Origin: Rikenellaceae bacterium
GTDB lineage: Bacteria > Bacteroidota > Bacteroidia > Bacteroidales > UBA932
Length of the DNA: 6,461 nucleotides
Direction of reading: 5' to 3'
NCBI GenBank assembly: GCA_900769385.1
Contig: CAAGGO010000123.1
Span: forward strand, 1-6,461
The notes under the pieces are model-generated. The model saw only the letters and a program-made list of their open reading frames with translations, was not told the DNA's origin and did no database searches. The translations under genes and the position numbers were made by a program. Below, piece after piece: positions 1 to 6,461 of this stretch (its first letter is position 1; each line of letters begins with the position of its first letter).

Positions 1-25
1 TCCCTACCCGACGCTCTTCCTATCT
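1..25 (+). other. Illumina adapter remnant (left end)
   Basis: These 25 bases match the 3' end of the Illumina TruSeq universal/read-1 adapter at 23 of 25 positions, ending in the adapter's ATCT. The differences are C for A at position 8 and T for G at position 21. The protein homology of the first gene starts cleanly at base 26 (His-Pro-Glu, as expected for GHL10 proteins), so the junction is between 25 and 26. This is a library or assembly artefact, not organismal DNA. It happens to be open in the frame of the first gene and adds about eight false residues if translated. Confidence 0.95.
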
Positions 26-1105
26 CATCCGGAGATTTTTGTAAAGCACGGTAAACAGCTTTATTTCAACCCTGCCGAGCCTCTTTCAAGGGAGCTTACA
101 GTTAAAGCAATTGCTGATATTGTAAACCGTTATGATATTGAGGCCGTACATTTTGATGATTATTTCTATCCATATCCAATTACGGGTGTGGAGTTCAATG
201 ATACCCTTGCATTTGAGAAATATGCTGCAGAACAGGGATTTGTTGTGGAAGGGGATGCCAATGCAACTGATTCACTTGGTCAGGCACAGTATCAGGAGAG
301 CCGCAAGCAGGTACTTGGAGACTGGAGAAGGCATAATGTTGAGCTGCTTATAAAACAGTTGAATGATACAATTAAGGCAGCAAAACCTTGGGTAAGATTT
401 GGTATAAGCCCATTTGGAATCCACAGGAACAAGAAGGATACTCCCGACAGTTCCGGAAGCAATACCAATGGCCTTTCAAACTATGACCAGCTTTTTGCAG
501 ATGTTCCCGGTTGGGCGGAGAGAGGCATAATTGACTATCAGGTGCCGCAGCTTTATTGGGAGATTGGCCACAGATTGGCAGATTACAAGACCCTTATTGA
601 GTGGTGGAACGCCACTGTGAAGAGAGGTCATCTGTATATTGGGCAGAGCATATCATCTTTCAGCAAGCCTGATTTGGACAATCCTGAAATTAACCAGACA
701 GCTGCCAAGATGAAACTGGTAAGGGAGCTCCCTAATGTACACGGAAATGTTTGGTGGCCGGCGTGGAGCCTGGTAAGGAATCAGGCTGGTGTGCAGGAGA
801 GTTTGAGAACTGAGTGGCAGAAAACTCCTGCCCTTATTCCGGCTTATACCTGGTTGGACAGCAAGGCCCCTGCTGCAGTGGAAGGTTTGAAGGTTGAGGG
901 TGGCAAGCTGGTTTGGAACCAGAAGGCCAAAGATGCGGCAGATCCTATGCAGAAGGCTTTGTTCTACGGAGTTTACTGTAACGGTACTTTGTTGAAGCTT
1001 GTCCCTGTTGCTGAGTTTGCATTCCAGGAGAAAGGCAAATATAAGGTTACAGTTGTGGACAGATGCTGGAATGAGAGCAGAGGTGTAGAGGTGGATGTGT
1101 TATAA
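26..1105 (+). CDS. GHL10 (DUF187) family 10 glycosylhydrolase-like protein, 5'-truncated
   Basis: This is the C-terminal 359 residues of a GHL10-type (DUF187, PF02638) protein, a TIM-barrel family of putative glycoside hydrolases. From the family, the best-studied relative is E. coli DigH (YddW), which cleaves denuded peptidoglycan glycan strands; the substrate here is unknown. Numbering from the first visible residue, the sequence shows HPE at 1-3, QLYFNP near 13-18, the hallmark HFDDYFYPYP at 42-51 (D44 and D45 are candidate acidic active-site residues), RFGISPFG at 124-131 and YQVPQLYWE at 171-179. From about residue 281 to the end the sequence looks like a small beta-sandwich (Fn3-like) tail. 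Full-length relatives are roughly 500 residues, so about 130-150 N-terminal residues, including any signal peptide, are missing because the sequence ends in adapter. The GTG at 188 is not the start: the frame is open and family-conserved upstream of it. An SGNH hydrolase gene follows after 26 bp. Confidence 0.9.
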   Translation, partial: HPEIFVKHGKQLYFNPAEPLSRELTVKAIADIVNRYDIEAVHFDDYFYPYPITGVEFNDTLAFEKYAAEQGFVVEGDANATDSLGQAQYQESRKQVLGDWRRHNVELLIKQLNDTIKAAKPWVRFGISPFGIHRNKKDTPDSSGSNTNGLSNYDQLFADVPGWAERGIIDYQVPQLYWEIGHRLADYKTLIEWWNATVKRGHLYIGQSISSFSKPDLDNPEINQTAAKMKLVRELPNVHGNVWWPAWSLVRNQAGVQESLRTEWQKTPALIPAYTWLDSKAPAAVEGLKVEGGKLVWNQKAKDAADPMQKALFYGVYCNGTLLKLVPVAEFAFQEKGKYKVTVVDRCWNESRGVEVDVL

Positions 1106-1131
1106 ATTATCGGGAAGAAAAATATTGAGAT

Positions 1132-1827
1132 ATGAGAAAGTTTTTTGTTTTGGCACTAAGTGTTGTGTTTATGGCTACAGGTGCATTTGCCCAGCAGGCA
1201 AAAAAATACAGTGATCACTACTACAAGAGGACTGCCCAGTTTGAGCAGGAGAGACCAATCAATTCAAGTGATATTGTAATGTTGGGTGACAGCCTTACAG
1301 AAGGTGGAGATTGGGATACATTGTTCAAGGAGTGGCTTCCTACAGGTATTTCAGTGGTGAACAGAGGTATTATTGGAGATGATGCTCCGGGAATTTATGA
1401 CAGACTGCACCAGATTCTTCCTGGAAAGCCTAAAAAAATCTTTTTGTTGGTTGGTGTGAATGACATCAGTCACCAGATTACATCCGACAGTGTGCTTGTG
1501 GATATTGAGAAGGTTGTTAAGGCTATCAGAAGTCAGTGCCCTAAAACCAAATTGTACATCCAATCCCTTTTGCCTTACAATTTTGAGAAGTGCATCTACA
1601 AGACAATGAACAAGGAGGATAAAACTATGACAATCAGAAGGGTAAACAAAGGTTTGAAGAAGATGGCCCGCAAGTATAATGTTAAGTTCATCTACTTGTA
1701 TGATTACCTTAAGGCTCCGGGTTCATTGCATCTGGATGCCAGATTTACCAAGGACGGATTGCATATTAACCAGGATGCATATAAAATTTGGGCAAATGCC
1801 TTGAAGAAGTATGTTAAAAAATCTTAA
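1132..1827 (+). CDS. secreted SGNH/GDSL-type hydrolase
   Basis: This complete 231-residue protein is of the SGNH (GDSL) esterase/lipase superfamily. Residues 1-20 form a signal peptide: a basic start (MRK), a hydrophobic core and an AFA cleavage site followed by QQ. The mature enzyme is therefore probably periplasmic or secreted. Block I is MLGDSLTEGG with nucleophile Ser54. Block II has the conserved Gly82 after VVNRGIIG. Block III is GVND at 108-111, whose Asn110 helps form the oxyanion hole. Block V is DGLH at 208-211, giving Asp208 and His211 to complete the triad. All four catalytic blocks are intact and the length is normal for a single-domain member. Members remove acetyl or acyl groups from sugars, lipids or other esters, and the sequence does not reveal the substrate. 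It lies 26 bp after a GHL10 gene on the same strand, so glycan de-esterification alongside glycan cleavage is a reasonable inference. No Shine-Dalgarno precedes the ATG, as is usual in Bacteroidota. Confidence 0.92.
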   Translation: MRKFFVLALSVVFMATGAFAQQAKKYSDHYYKRTAQFEQERPINSSDIVMLGDSLTEGGDWDTLFKEWLPTGISVVNRGIIGDDAPGIYDRLHQILPGKPKKIFLLVGVNDISHQITSDSVLVDIEKVVKAIRSQCPKTKLYIQSLLPYNFEKCIYKTMNKEDKTMTIRRVNKGLKKMARKYNVKFIYLYDYLKAPGSLHLDARFTKDGLHINQDAYKIWANALKKYVKKS

Positions 1828-1832
1828 CTTTG
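1801..1832 (+). promoter_or_regulatory. Bacteroidota-type promoter for asnS
   Basis: TAACTTTG at 1825-1832 matches the Bacteroidota -7 consensus TAnnTTTG exactly, and TTG at 1801-1803 lies 21 bp upstream, in the range expected for the -33 element. Its TA falls in the TAA stop codon of the SGNH hydrolase gene, so the promoter sits inside the end of that gene. Transcription would start around 1839, leaving a short AT-rich leader of about 14 nt before the asnS ATG. This suggests asnS can be transcribed independently of the upstream hydrolase pair. Confidence 0.6.
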
Positions 1833-1852
1833 CGTTTTAAATTTTTGGAACA

Positions 1853-3247
1853 ATGAGCGAAATTAAAAGAAAGAGAGTTGCCCAGCTGCTAAGCGAGACT
1901 CCAGGAGTTGAGGTTTTGGCAAAAGGTTGGGTAAGGACAAAAAGAGGAAACAAGAATGTAGCCTTCATTGCGCTTAATGACGGTTCTACAGTCAACAATA
2001 TACAGGTGGTATGTGATGCTGCCGTTATCTCTGAGGAGGTGCTTAAAGGTATTACCACCGGTGCCTGCATTGCTGTAAAAGGTGATTTGGTTGAGTCTAT
2101 GGGTAAAGGCCAGAGTGTGGAGATTCAGGCTAAGGAGATTGAGATTTACGGTACTGCAGATGCCGAGACCTATCCTTTGCAGAAGAAAGGCCATAGTATG
2201 GAGTTCCTTAGGGAGATTGCGCACTTGAGACCTAGAACCAATACATTCGGTTGTGTGTTGAGAATCAGACACGCAATGGCGTTTGCTATCCACAAATATT
2301 TTAATGACAGAGGTTTCTGCTATTTGCATACTCCACTTATCACTGCAAGTGACTGTGAGGGTGCAGGTGCAATGTTCCAGGTAACCACTATGGACTTGAA
2401 CAACATCCCTAAAACTGAGAACGGTGAGGTTGATTTCTCAAACGATTTCTTTGGCAGACAGACAGCCCTTACAGTAAGCGGTCAGCTTGAGGGTGAGCTT
2501 GGTGCTATGGCACTTGGCCAGATTTACACTTTTGGCCCTACATTCCGTGCTGAGAATTCAAATACTCCACGTCACTTGGCGGAGTTCTGGATGGTTGAGC
2601 CAGAGATGGCGTTCTTTGAGATTGAGGACAATATGGACTTGGCAGAGGATTTCATCAAATATTGTGTGAAATACGCCTTGGAGAATTGCATGGATGACCT
2701 TAAGTTCCTTAACGACATGTTTGACAAGGAGCTTATCAGCCGTTTGGAGAGTGTAATCAATACTGAGTTTGTAAGACTTACCTACACAGAGGGTGTTGAT
2801 ATCCTTCTTAAGAGCGGTGAGAAATTTGAGTTCCCTGTTGCCTGGGGAGTTGACCTTCAGAGCGAGCACGAGAGATACCTTGTGGAGAAACACTTCAAGA
2901 AACCTGTTATCCTTACAGACTATCCAAAAGACATCAAGGCATTCTATATGAAACAGAATGATGATGGCAAGACAGTACGTGCAATGGACGTATTGTTCCC
3001 TAAGATTGGAGAGATTATTGGAGGTTCACAGAGAGAGGAGAGCTTTGAGAAACTTCAGGCGCGTATTGACGAGCTTGGAATGGATACCACAAATTTGTGG
3101 TGGTATATGGATACCCGCCGTTTTGGTACAGCTCCTCACAGTGGATTTGGTTTGGGCTTTGAGAGACTTCTTTTGTTTGTAACCGGTATGCAGAACATCA
3201 GAGACGTTATCCCATTCCCAAGAACCCCTAAATCAGCAGAGTTCTAG
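1853..3247 (+). CDS. asnS: asparaginyl-tRNA synthetase
   Basis: This cytoplasmic class IIb aminoacyl-tRNA synthetase attaches asparagine to tRNA-Asn using ATP. The 464 residues match the usual bacterial length (E. coli AsnS has 466). The N-terminal OB-fold anticodon-binding domain spans about residues 19-110, starting with the strand around [11 protein letters not shown]. The catalytic domain fills the rest: a motif 1 region leading into [16 protein letters not shown], motif 2 [11 protein letters not shown] at 231-241 (Arg232 contacts ATP), GGSQRE at 390-395, and motif 3 GFGLGFERL from 431 with the ATP-binding Arg438. The TASDCEGAG stretch and the short length without an AspRS-type insertion favour AsnRS over AspRS. 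Its presence implies direct tRNA-Asn charging rather than sole reliance on the Asp-tRNA(Asn) amidotransferase route. A promoter match lies just upstream, and a TonB-like gene follows after 16 bp, probably on the same transcript. No motif residue appears missing. Confidence 0.98.
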   Translation: MSEIKRKRVAQLLSETPGVEVLAKGWVRTKRGNKNVAFIALNDGSTVNNIQVVCDAAVISEEVLKGITTGACIAVKGDLVESMGKGQSVEIQAKEIEIYGTADAETYPLQKKGHSMEFLREIAHLRPRTNTFGCVLRIRHAMAFAIHKYFNDRGFCYLHTPLITASDCEGAGAMFQVTTMDLNNIPKTENGEVDFSNDFFGRQTALTVSGQLEGELGAMALGQIYTFGPTFRAENSNTPRHLAEFWMVEPEMAFFEIEDNMDLAEDFIKYCVKYALENCMDDLKFLNDMFDKELISRLESVINTEFVRLTYTEGVDILLKSGEKFEFPVAWGVDLQSEHERYLVEKHFKKPVILTDYPKDIKAFYMKQNDDGKTVRAMDVLFPKIGEIIGGSQREESFEKLQARIDELGMDTTNLWWYMDTRRFGTAPHSGFGLGFERLLLFVTGMQNIRDVIPFPRTPKSAEF

Positions 3248-3263
3248 GAGTAATTTCTTCCCG

Positions 3264-3983
3264 ATGAGTTTTCTTGATTCAAAAGAAAAGAAAGTAGGCT
3301 TCTATTCCACCATAATTTTTCACTTGGTGGTACTTATTATATTCCTCCTCACTGCAATTCACGGAATTGTGAGTGAGGAGACTTCTTTTGTGTTGGATTT
3401 TTCCAAACTGGAGGAGATTGAAAAAATAGAAAAACTGGAAGAACTCAAGCAGCAGGCAAGCAAGGAGCTTGATGACCTGTTGAGCGGACGTGCATCCAAT
3501 TCATACCGCAATGTGGCGGTAGACAGGAGCAATCAGCCTCTGAGGGATGACCGTTTCAAGAACCCCAATCAGGTGTATGATGAGGCACGTGAACTTCAAC
3601 GCAAACTGGATGCCTCCAGGGCTGCCGCTTTGCGTGAGCAGGGGAGTGATGATGTTGCTGCCAACAATGAGAATCTTCCAAAGGAAAATGCCCAACAATA
3701 CAAAGGCCCATCTGTAATTTCCTATACCCTGGATGGCAGAAAAGCCATTTCTTTGCCTGTACCGGCGTATAAATGCCAGGGCGGTGGAGATGTGAGTGTA
3801 CAGATAACCGTTAACCGCAAAGGGTATGTTGTGGCGGCCCAGGTTATTGAGAGCGTCTCCTCATCAGATGAGTGTCTGATACGTTCTGCAGTGGCCGCTG
3901 CAAAGAGAAGCAGATTCAGAGCTTCCACTTCTGCTCCTGAAAAACAGGTTGGAGAAATTGTGTACAGGTTTATAGCACAATAA
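3264..3983 (+). CDS. TonB-like energy transducer
   Basis: This complete 239-residue inner-membrane protein probably transmits proton-motive force from an ExbB/ExbD-type motor to outer-membrane TonB-dependent receptors. A short cytoplasmic N-terminus is followed by one membrane segment at about residues 11-36. That segment contains His20 with Thr16 one turn before it, resembling the Ser16/His20 pair of the E. coli TonB membrane helix. The periplasmic linker is not the usual Pro-Lys-rich spacer. It starts with a charged coiled-coil-like stretch (about 46-70, rich in Glu, Lys and Leu), followed by a polar segment to about residue 145. The C-terminal TonB domain occupies about 160-239: PAYKCQGGGDVSVQITVNRKG resolves into the family pattern (P-x-Y, G-x-V, V-x-x-x-G-x-V), followed by a conserved Ala-rich helix and RFR at 217-219. 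Cys171 and Cys204 are the only cysteines and could form a disulfide. It starts 16 bp after asnS with no separate promoter seen, and precedes a SusC-like receptor that is a natural client. Confidence 0.85.
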   Translation: MSFLDSKEKKVGFYSTIIFHLVVLIIFLLTAIHGIVSEETSFVLDFSKLEEIEKIEKLEELKQQASKELDDLLSGRASNSYRNVAVDRSNQPLRDDRFKNPNQVYDEARELQRKLDASRAAALREQGSDDVAANNENLPKENAQQYKGPSVISYTLDGRKAISLPVPAYKCQGGGDVSVQITVNRKGYVVAAQVIESVSSSDECLIRSAVAAAKRSRFRASTSAPEKQVGEIVYRFIAQ

Positions 3984-4032
3984 ACACATTTCTGGTACAA
4001 AACGTAGCTTTTTGCTTATAGAAGTGTGCTAT
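3972..4032. terminator. long inverted repeat, possible terminator of asnS-tonB or operator
   Basis: ATAGCACA (3972-3979, in the last codons of the TonB gene) is the exact reverse complement of TGTGCTAT (4025-4032), which runs into a five-T tract (4032-4036). Shorter complementary pairs nest between the arms: TTCT 3990-3993 with AGAA 4020-4023, and CAAAA 3998-4002 with TTTTG 4010-4014. A stepped hairpin ending in Ts is therefore possible. The outer loop is 45 nt and there is a 10-nt bulge, so it is not a compact textbook terminator. The right arm overlaps the putative receptor promoter, so a regulator-binding role is the main alternative. Confidence 0.35.
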
Positions 4033-4037
4033 TTTTG
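4011..4037 (+). promoter_or_regulatory. putative promoter for the SusC-like receptor gene
   Basis: TATTTTTG at 4030-4037 fits the Bacteroidota -7 consensus TAnnTTTG. The nearest -33-like TTTG is at 4011-4014, only 15 bp upstream, which is shorter than usual. If used, transcription would begin near 4044, giving a leader of about 55 nt. The leader is AT-rich (TAACTAACTAAATAATAA just before the start region), with no Shine-Dalgarno and little obvious structure, consistent with the unstructured A/T-rich initiation regions of highly expressed Bacteroidota genes. Confidence 0.45.
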
Positions 4038-4098
4038 GTGCTTTGCGTAAAAATTGCTAAATTCGTTTTTCATTTTAAACTAACTAAATAATAACCCT

Positions 4099-6452
4099 AT
4101 GAAAAGAGCTATTCTATTTGTGCTTATGGCATTGTGTACAACCGCAATGTTTGCACAAACAATTACTGTTAAAGGTACGGTAATTGGCGCGGAAGACAGC
4201 CAGCCAGTTATTGGTGCTTATGTATTACAAGAGGGAACAAATAATGGTACATCTACTGATTTGGACGGTAATTATGTATTGTCTGTTCCAAAAGATGCCA
4301 ATCTTGTTTTCTCTTCTGTAGGTTTCACTACACAAGTTATTCCTGTTAACGGAAGAGCGGTTATCAATGTAACTCTTCAGACCGATGCTATGGCATTGGA
4401 TGAGACTGTGGTAGTTGCATACGGTACTGCAAAGAAAGAGTCCATTACTGGTGCCATTACCAGTGTAAGCTCCAAAGCTTTGGAGAAACGCCCTGTTTCC
4501 AATGCAGTAGCAGGTTTGGAGGGTATGACTTCAGGTGTGCAGATCAACAACTCATACGGTGAGCCAGGTGCAACCCCTACTATCCGTATCCGCGGATTCT
4601 CTACCATCAACGGTGATAACTCTCCTTTGTACGTAGTGGACGGTGTTCCAATGTCAGGTTCATCAAATGATATCAACCCTAATGATATTGAGTCAATCTC
4701 TATCCTTAAAGATGCTGCTTCTGCTGCTATGTACGGTAACAGGGCATCTAACGGTGTTGTATTGATCACAACCAAAAAAGGTAAATCAGACAGATTCACT
4801 GTAACTGCTGCAACTAACCAGGGCTTCTATACAAGAGGTACTCCTGAGTATGACAGAATGAATGCAGACCAGTTTATGGAGATTTACTGGAGACACTTGT
4901 ACAACGGTTTGGCTTCTCAGCCTTCAAATGCAGGCAAATATACTCACGAGCAGTTGGCAGCCCTTACTACTGACACTTTCTGGGGCAACGTGGTTTATAA
5001 CGTTTACAACAAACCTAACGATCAGGTATTTGATGCTAACGGTAAACTTACTCCTGGTACAACAATGAAATCTCTTATTGCAGAGGATATGGACTGGTAC
5101 AGCCCAGTTGAGAGAATTGGTCACAGACAGGAGTACAACGTTAGCGGTAACGGTGCAACTGAGAAAGCCAACTTCTACTTCTCTACCAACTACCTTGATG
5201 AGAAAGGTTATACCAAACAGTCACAGTTGAAGAGATTCAGCGGCCGTTTGAACGCTTCAATCCAGCCTAAAAAATGGATTAAGATTGGTACTATGATCAG
5301 TGCTAACCACCGTGTAACTGATTATACTTCACAGTCTTCAAGTACAGGTTATGCAAACCCTATCTACTTTGCAAGACATATGGCTCCTATTTACCCTGTT
5401 CACGTTCACGATTTGACATCTGCTAACGGTGACTACGTTCTTGATGCAAATGGTAACAAACAGTATGACTATGGTCAGTTGGACAGCCGTCCACAGAACA
5501 ACGGCCGCCACGCTATCTATGAGGGTGAGTTGAACTTGGACCAGACTTGGAGAAACACAATGGAGGGAACAGTTTACGCTGACATCAACTTCCTTAAAGA
5601 TTTCAAATTTACCATTAAAGGTAACTTGAACACTATCAACACTGAGAATAGAGGTTATGAGAATGCTATTGTAGGTGATGGTAAAGGTTCAAGCGGTAGA
5701 GCTTCAAGAACTATCTACAGATACAGAAACTACACTTTCCAGCAGCAGTTGACTTGGAACAGAACTTTCAATGATGTTCACGATGCTGAGGTATTCCTAG
5801 GTCACGAGAACTATGAGTACAGATACAACTACTTGTACGCTTTCAAAACTGGTGAGACTTTTGCCAACAAATATAGCCTTAATAACTTTGCAAATATGAC
5901 CAAACTAACCGATTATTCAAGCGGTTTCAAGACTGAGGGTTACATTGCAAGAGCTAAATACGGTTATGACAACAAGATCTTTGCTGAGGCTTCATTCCGT
6001 AGAGACGGTTCTTCACGTTTCCACCCAGATAACCGTTGGGGTAACTTCTGGTCACTAGGTGGTAGCTGGATGATCTCAAGAGAGAACTGGATGAAAGATG
6101 TTAACTGGGTTGACAATCTAAAACTAAGAGCTTCTTACGGTGAGGTAGGTAACGACGGTTCCGTTGATTACTATGGCTATATGGCATTGTATACCCTAAC
6201 ATTCAACGGTGAGAAACCAGCTGCTTACAAAGTTCAGAATGAGGCTAGCGATATCGTATGGGAGTCTTCAAACTCATTTGGTGTAGCAGTTGAGGGTAGA
6301 TTCTTCAACAGATTCAATTTGAGCTTGGAGTATTATGACAAACGTTCTCACGATTTGTTGTTTAACGTATTCCTTCCTGTTTCTGCTGGTGGTGAGTCTA
6401 CTGAGTCAACTTCAGCAACTGTAACTCAGAACTTGGGAGATATTTCCAATAG
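4099..6452 (+). CDS. SusC/RagA-family TonB-dependent outer membrane receptor, 3'-truncated
   Basis: These are the first 784 residues of a SusC-like receptor. Such proteins form the 22-strand outer-membrane barrel that, with a SusD-like lipoprotein lid, imports glycans or peptides using TonB energy. Residues 1-19 are a signal peptide ending MFA before Gln20. A carboxypeptidase-D-like beta-sandwich domain covers about 21-98 (GTSTDLDGNY is its typical core). LDETVVVAYGT at 100-110 corresponds to the TonB-box region. The plug domain follows, with RIRGFSTINGDNSPLYVVDG at 163-182 and the SusC/RagA signature from NDIESISILKD through MYGNRASNGVVLITTKKG at 195-228. The barrel then runs to the window end. 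Family members are about 1000 residues, so roughly 200-250 C-terminal residues are missing. The frame has no stop from 4099 to the end, and the last three residues (RDR) come partly from adapter. Codon use is strongly biased (mostly GGT Gly, many AAC and TAC), suggesting high expression. A susD-like gene is expected downstream. The substrate cannot be inferred. Confidence 0.96.
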
Positions 6453-6461
6453 AGATCGGAA
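6453..6461 (+). other. Illumina adapter remnant (right end)
   Basis: The final nine bases, AGATCGGAA, are the first nine of the common Illumina adapter AGATCGGAAGAGC, in the orientation expected when reading out of an insert. Nine bases alone would be weak evidence. Two things support it: a longer adapter match, facing inward, at the other end, and the fact that the receptor's SusC-like sequence (NLGDISN) ends just before it. The remnant interrupts the receptor gene artificially. Confidence 0.85.

Noticed and set aside
188..1105. GTG at 188 as the start of the first gene
   Set aside because: The same frame is open and carries strong GHL10 family motifs (HPE, QLYFNP, HFDDYFYPYP) upstream of 188, so the gene is truncated by the contig end and does not start internally.
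1106..1131. A promoter between the GHL10 and SGNH genes
   Set aside because: The 26-bp gap is AT-rich but has no TAnnTTTG element, so co-transcription is the simpler reading.
1889..2329. Open frame on the minus strand inside asnS (146 codons)
   Set aside because: It lies wholly antisense to an intact, motif-complete asnS, has no recognisable domain and is best explained as a composition shadow.
4377..4799. Open frame on the minus strand inside the SusC-like gene (140 codons)
   Set aside because: It is antisense to the TonB-box and plug region, which is clearly coding on the + strand, and has no family resemblance of its own.
26..6452. A single polysaccharide utilisation locus covering the whole window
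   Set aside because: asnS and a general TonB-like gene sit between the hydrolase pair and the receptor, and asnS has its own promoter match. No susD or regulator is visible, so one locus is not supported.
1..6461. CRISPR array, tRNA or rRNA gene, insertion sequence or phage module
   Set aside because: No regularly spaced repeats, no tRNA-like cloverleaf segments, no transposase or integrase motifs and no terminal inverted repeats other than the adapter ends were seen.

Overview
The window reads as part of a Bacteroidota chromosome, most likely order Bacteroidales. The evidence is a SusC/RagA-type TonB-dependent receptor, TAnnTTTG promoter elements, no Shine-Dalgarno sequences before the starts, and signal peptides whose predicted cleavage leaves Gln at the mature N-terminus. 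The genus cannot be told from this sequence. Both ends carry Illumina adapter sequence (1-25 and 6453-6461), so the biological insert is about 26-6452 and the genes at each end are cut artificially.

Layout, all on the + strand: (1) 26-1105, the C-terminal part of a GHL10/DUF187 'family 10 glycosylhydrolase-like' protein. (2) 1132-1827, a small secreted SGNH/GDSL hydrolase, 26 bp downstream and probably co-transcribed. (3) 1853-3247, asparaginyl-tRNA synthetase (asnS), with its own Bacteroidota promoter overlapping the stop codon of the preceding gene. (4) 3264-3983, a TonB-like energy transducer 16 bp after asnS, probably in the same transcript. (5) 4099-6452, a SusC-like receptor that runs off the right end, preceded by a 115-bp intergenic region with a promoter match and a long inverted repeat.

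Functionally there are three blocks. The first is a pair of enzymes acting on glycans or esters (GHL10 plus SGNH), at least one of which is exported. The second is a housekeeping tRNA synthetase with a TonB protein attached. The third is the start of a nutrient-uptake locus. SusC-family receptors form the outer-membrane barrel of a SusC/SusD importer and need a TonB protein to energise them, so the TonB next door is a plausible but unproven partner. A susD-like gene would be expected just beyond the right end.

I found no RNA genes, mobile elements, CRISPR arrays or clearly new system. The most useful observations are the adapter-capped ends, the regulatory DNA at 3972-4037, the unusual architecture of the TonB protein, and a local shift in leucine codon use in the receptor gene.
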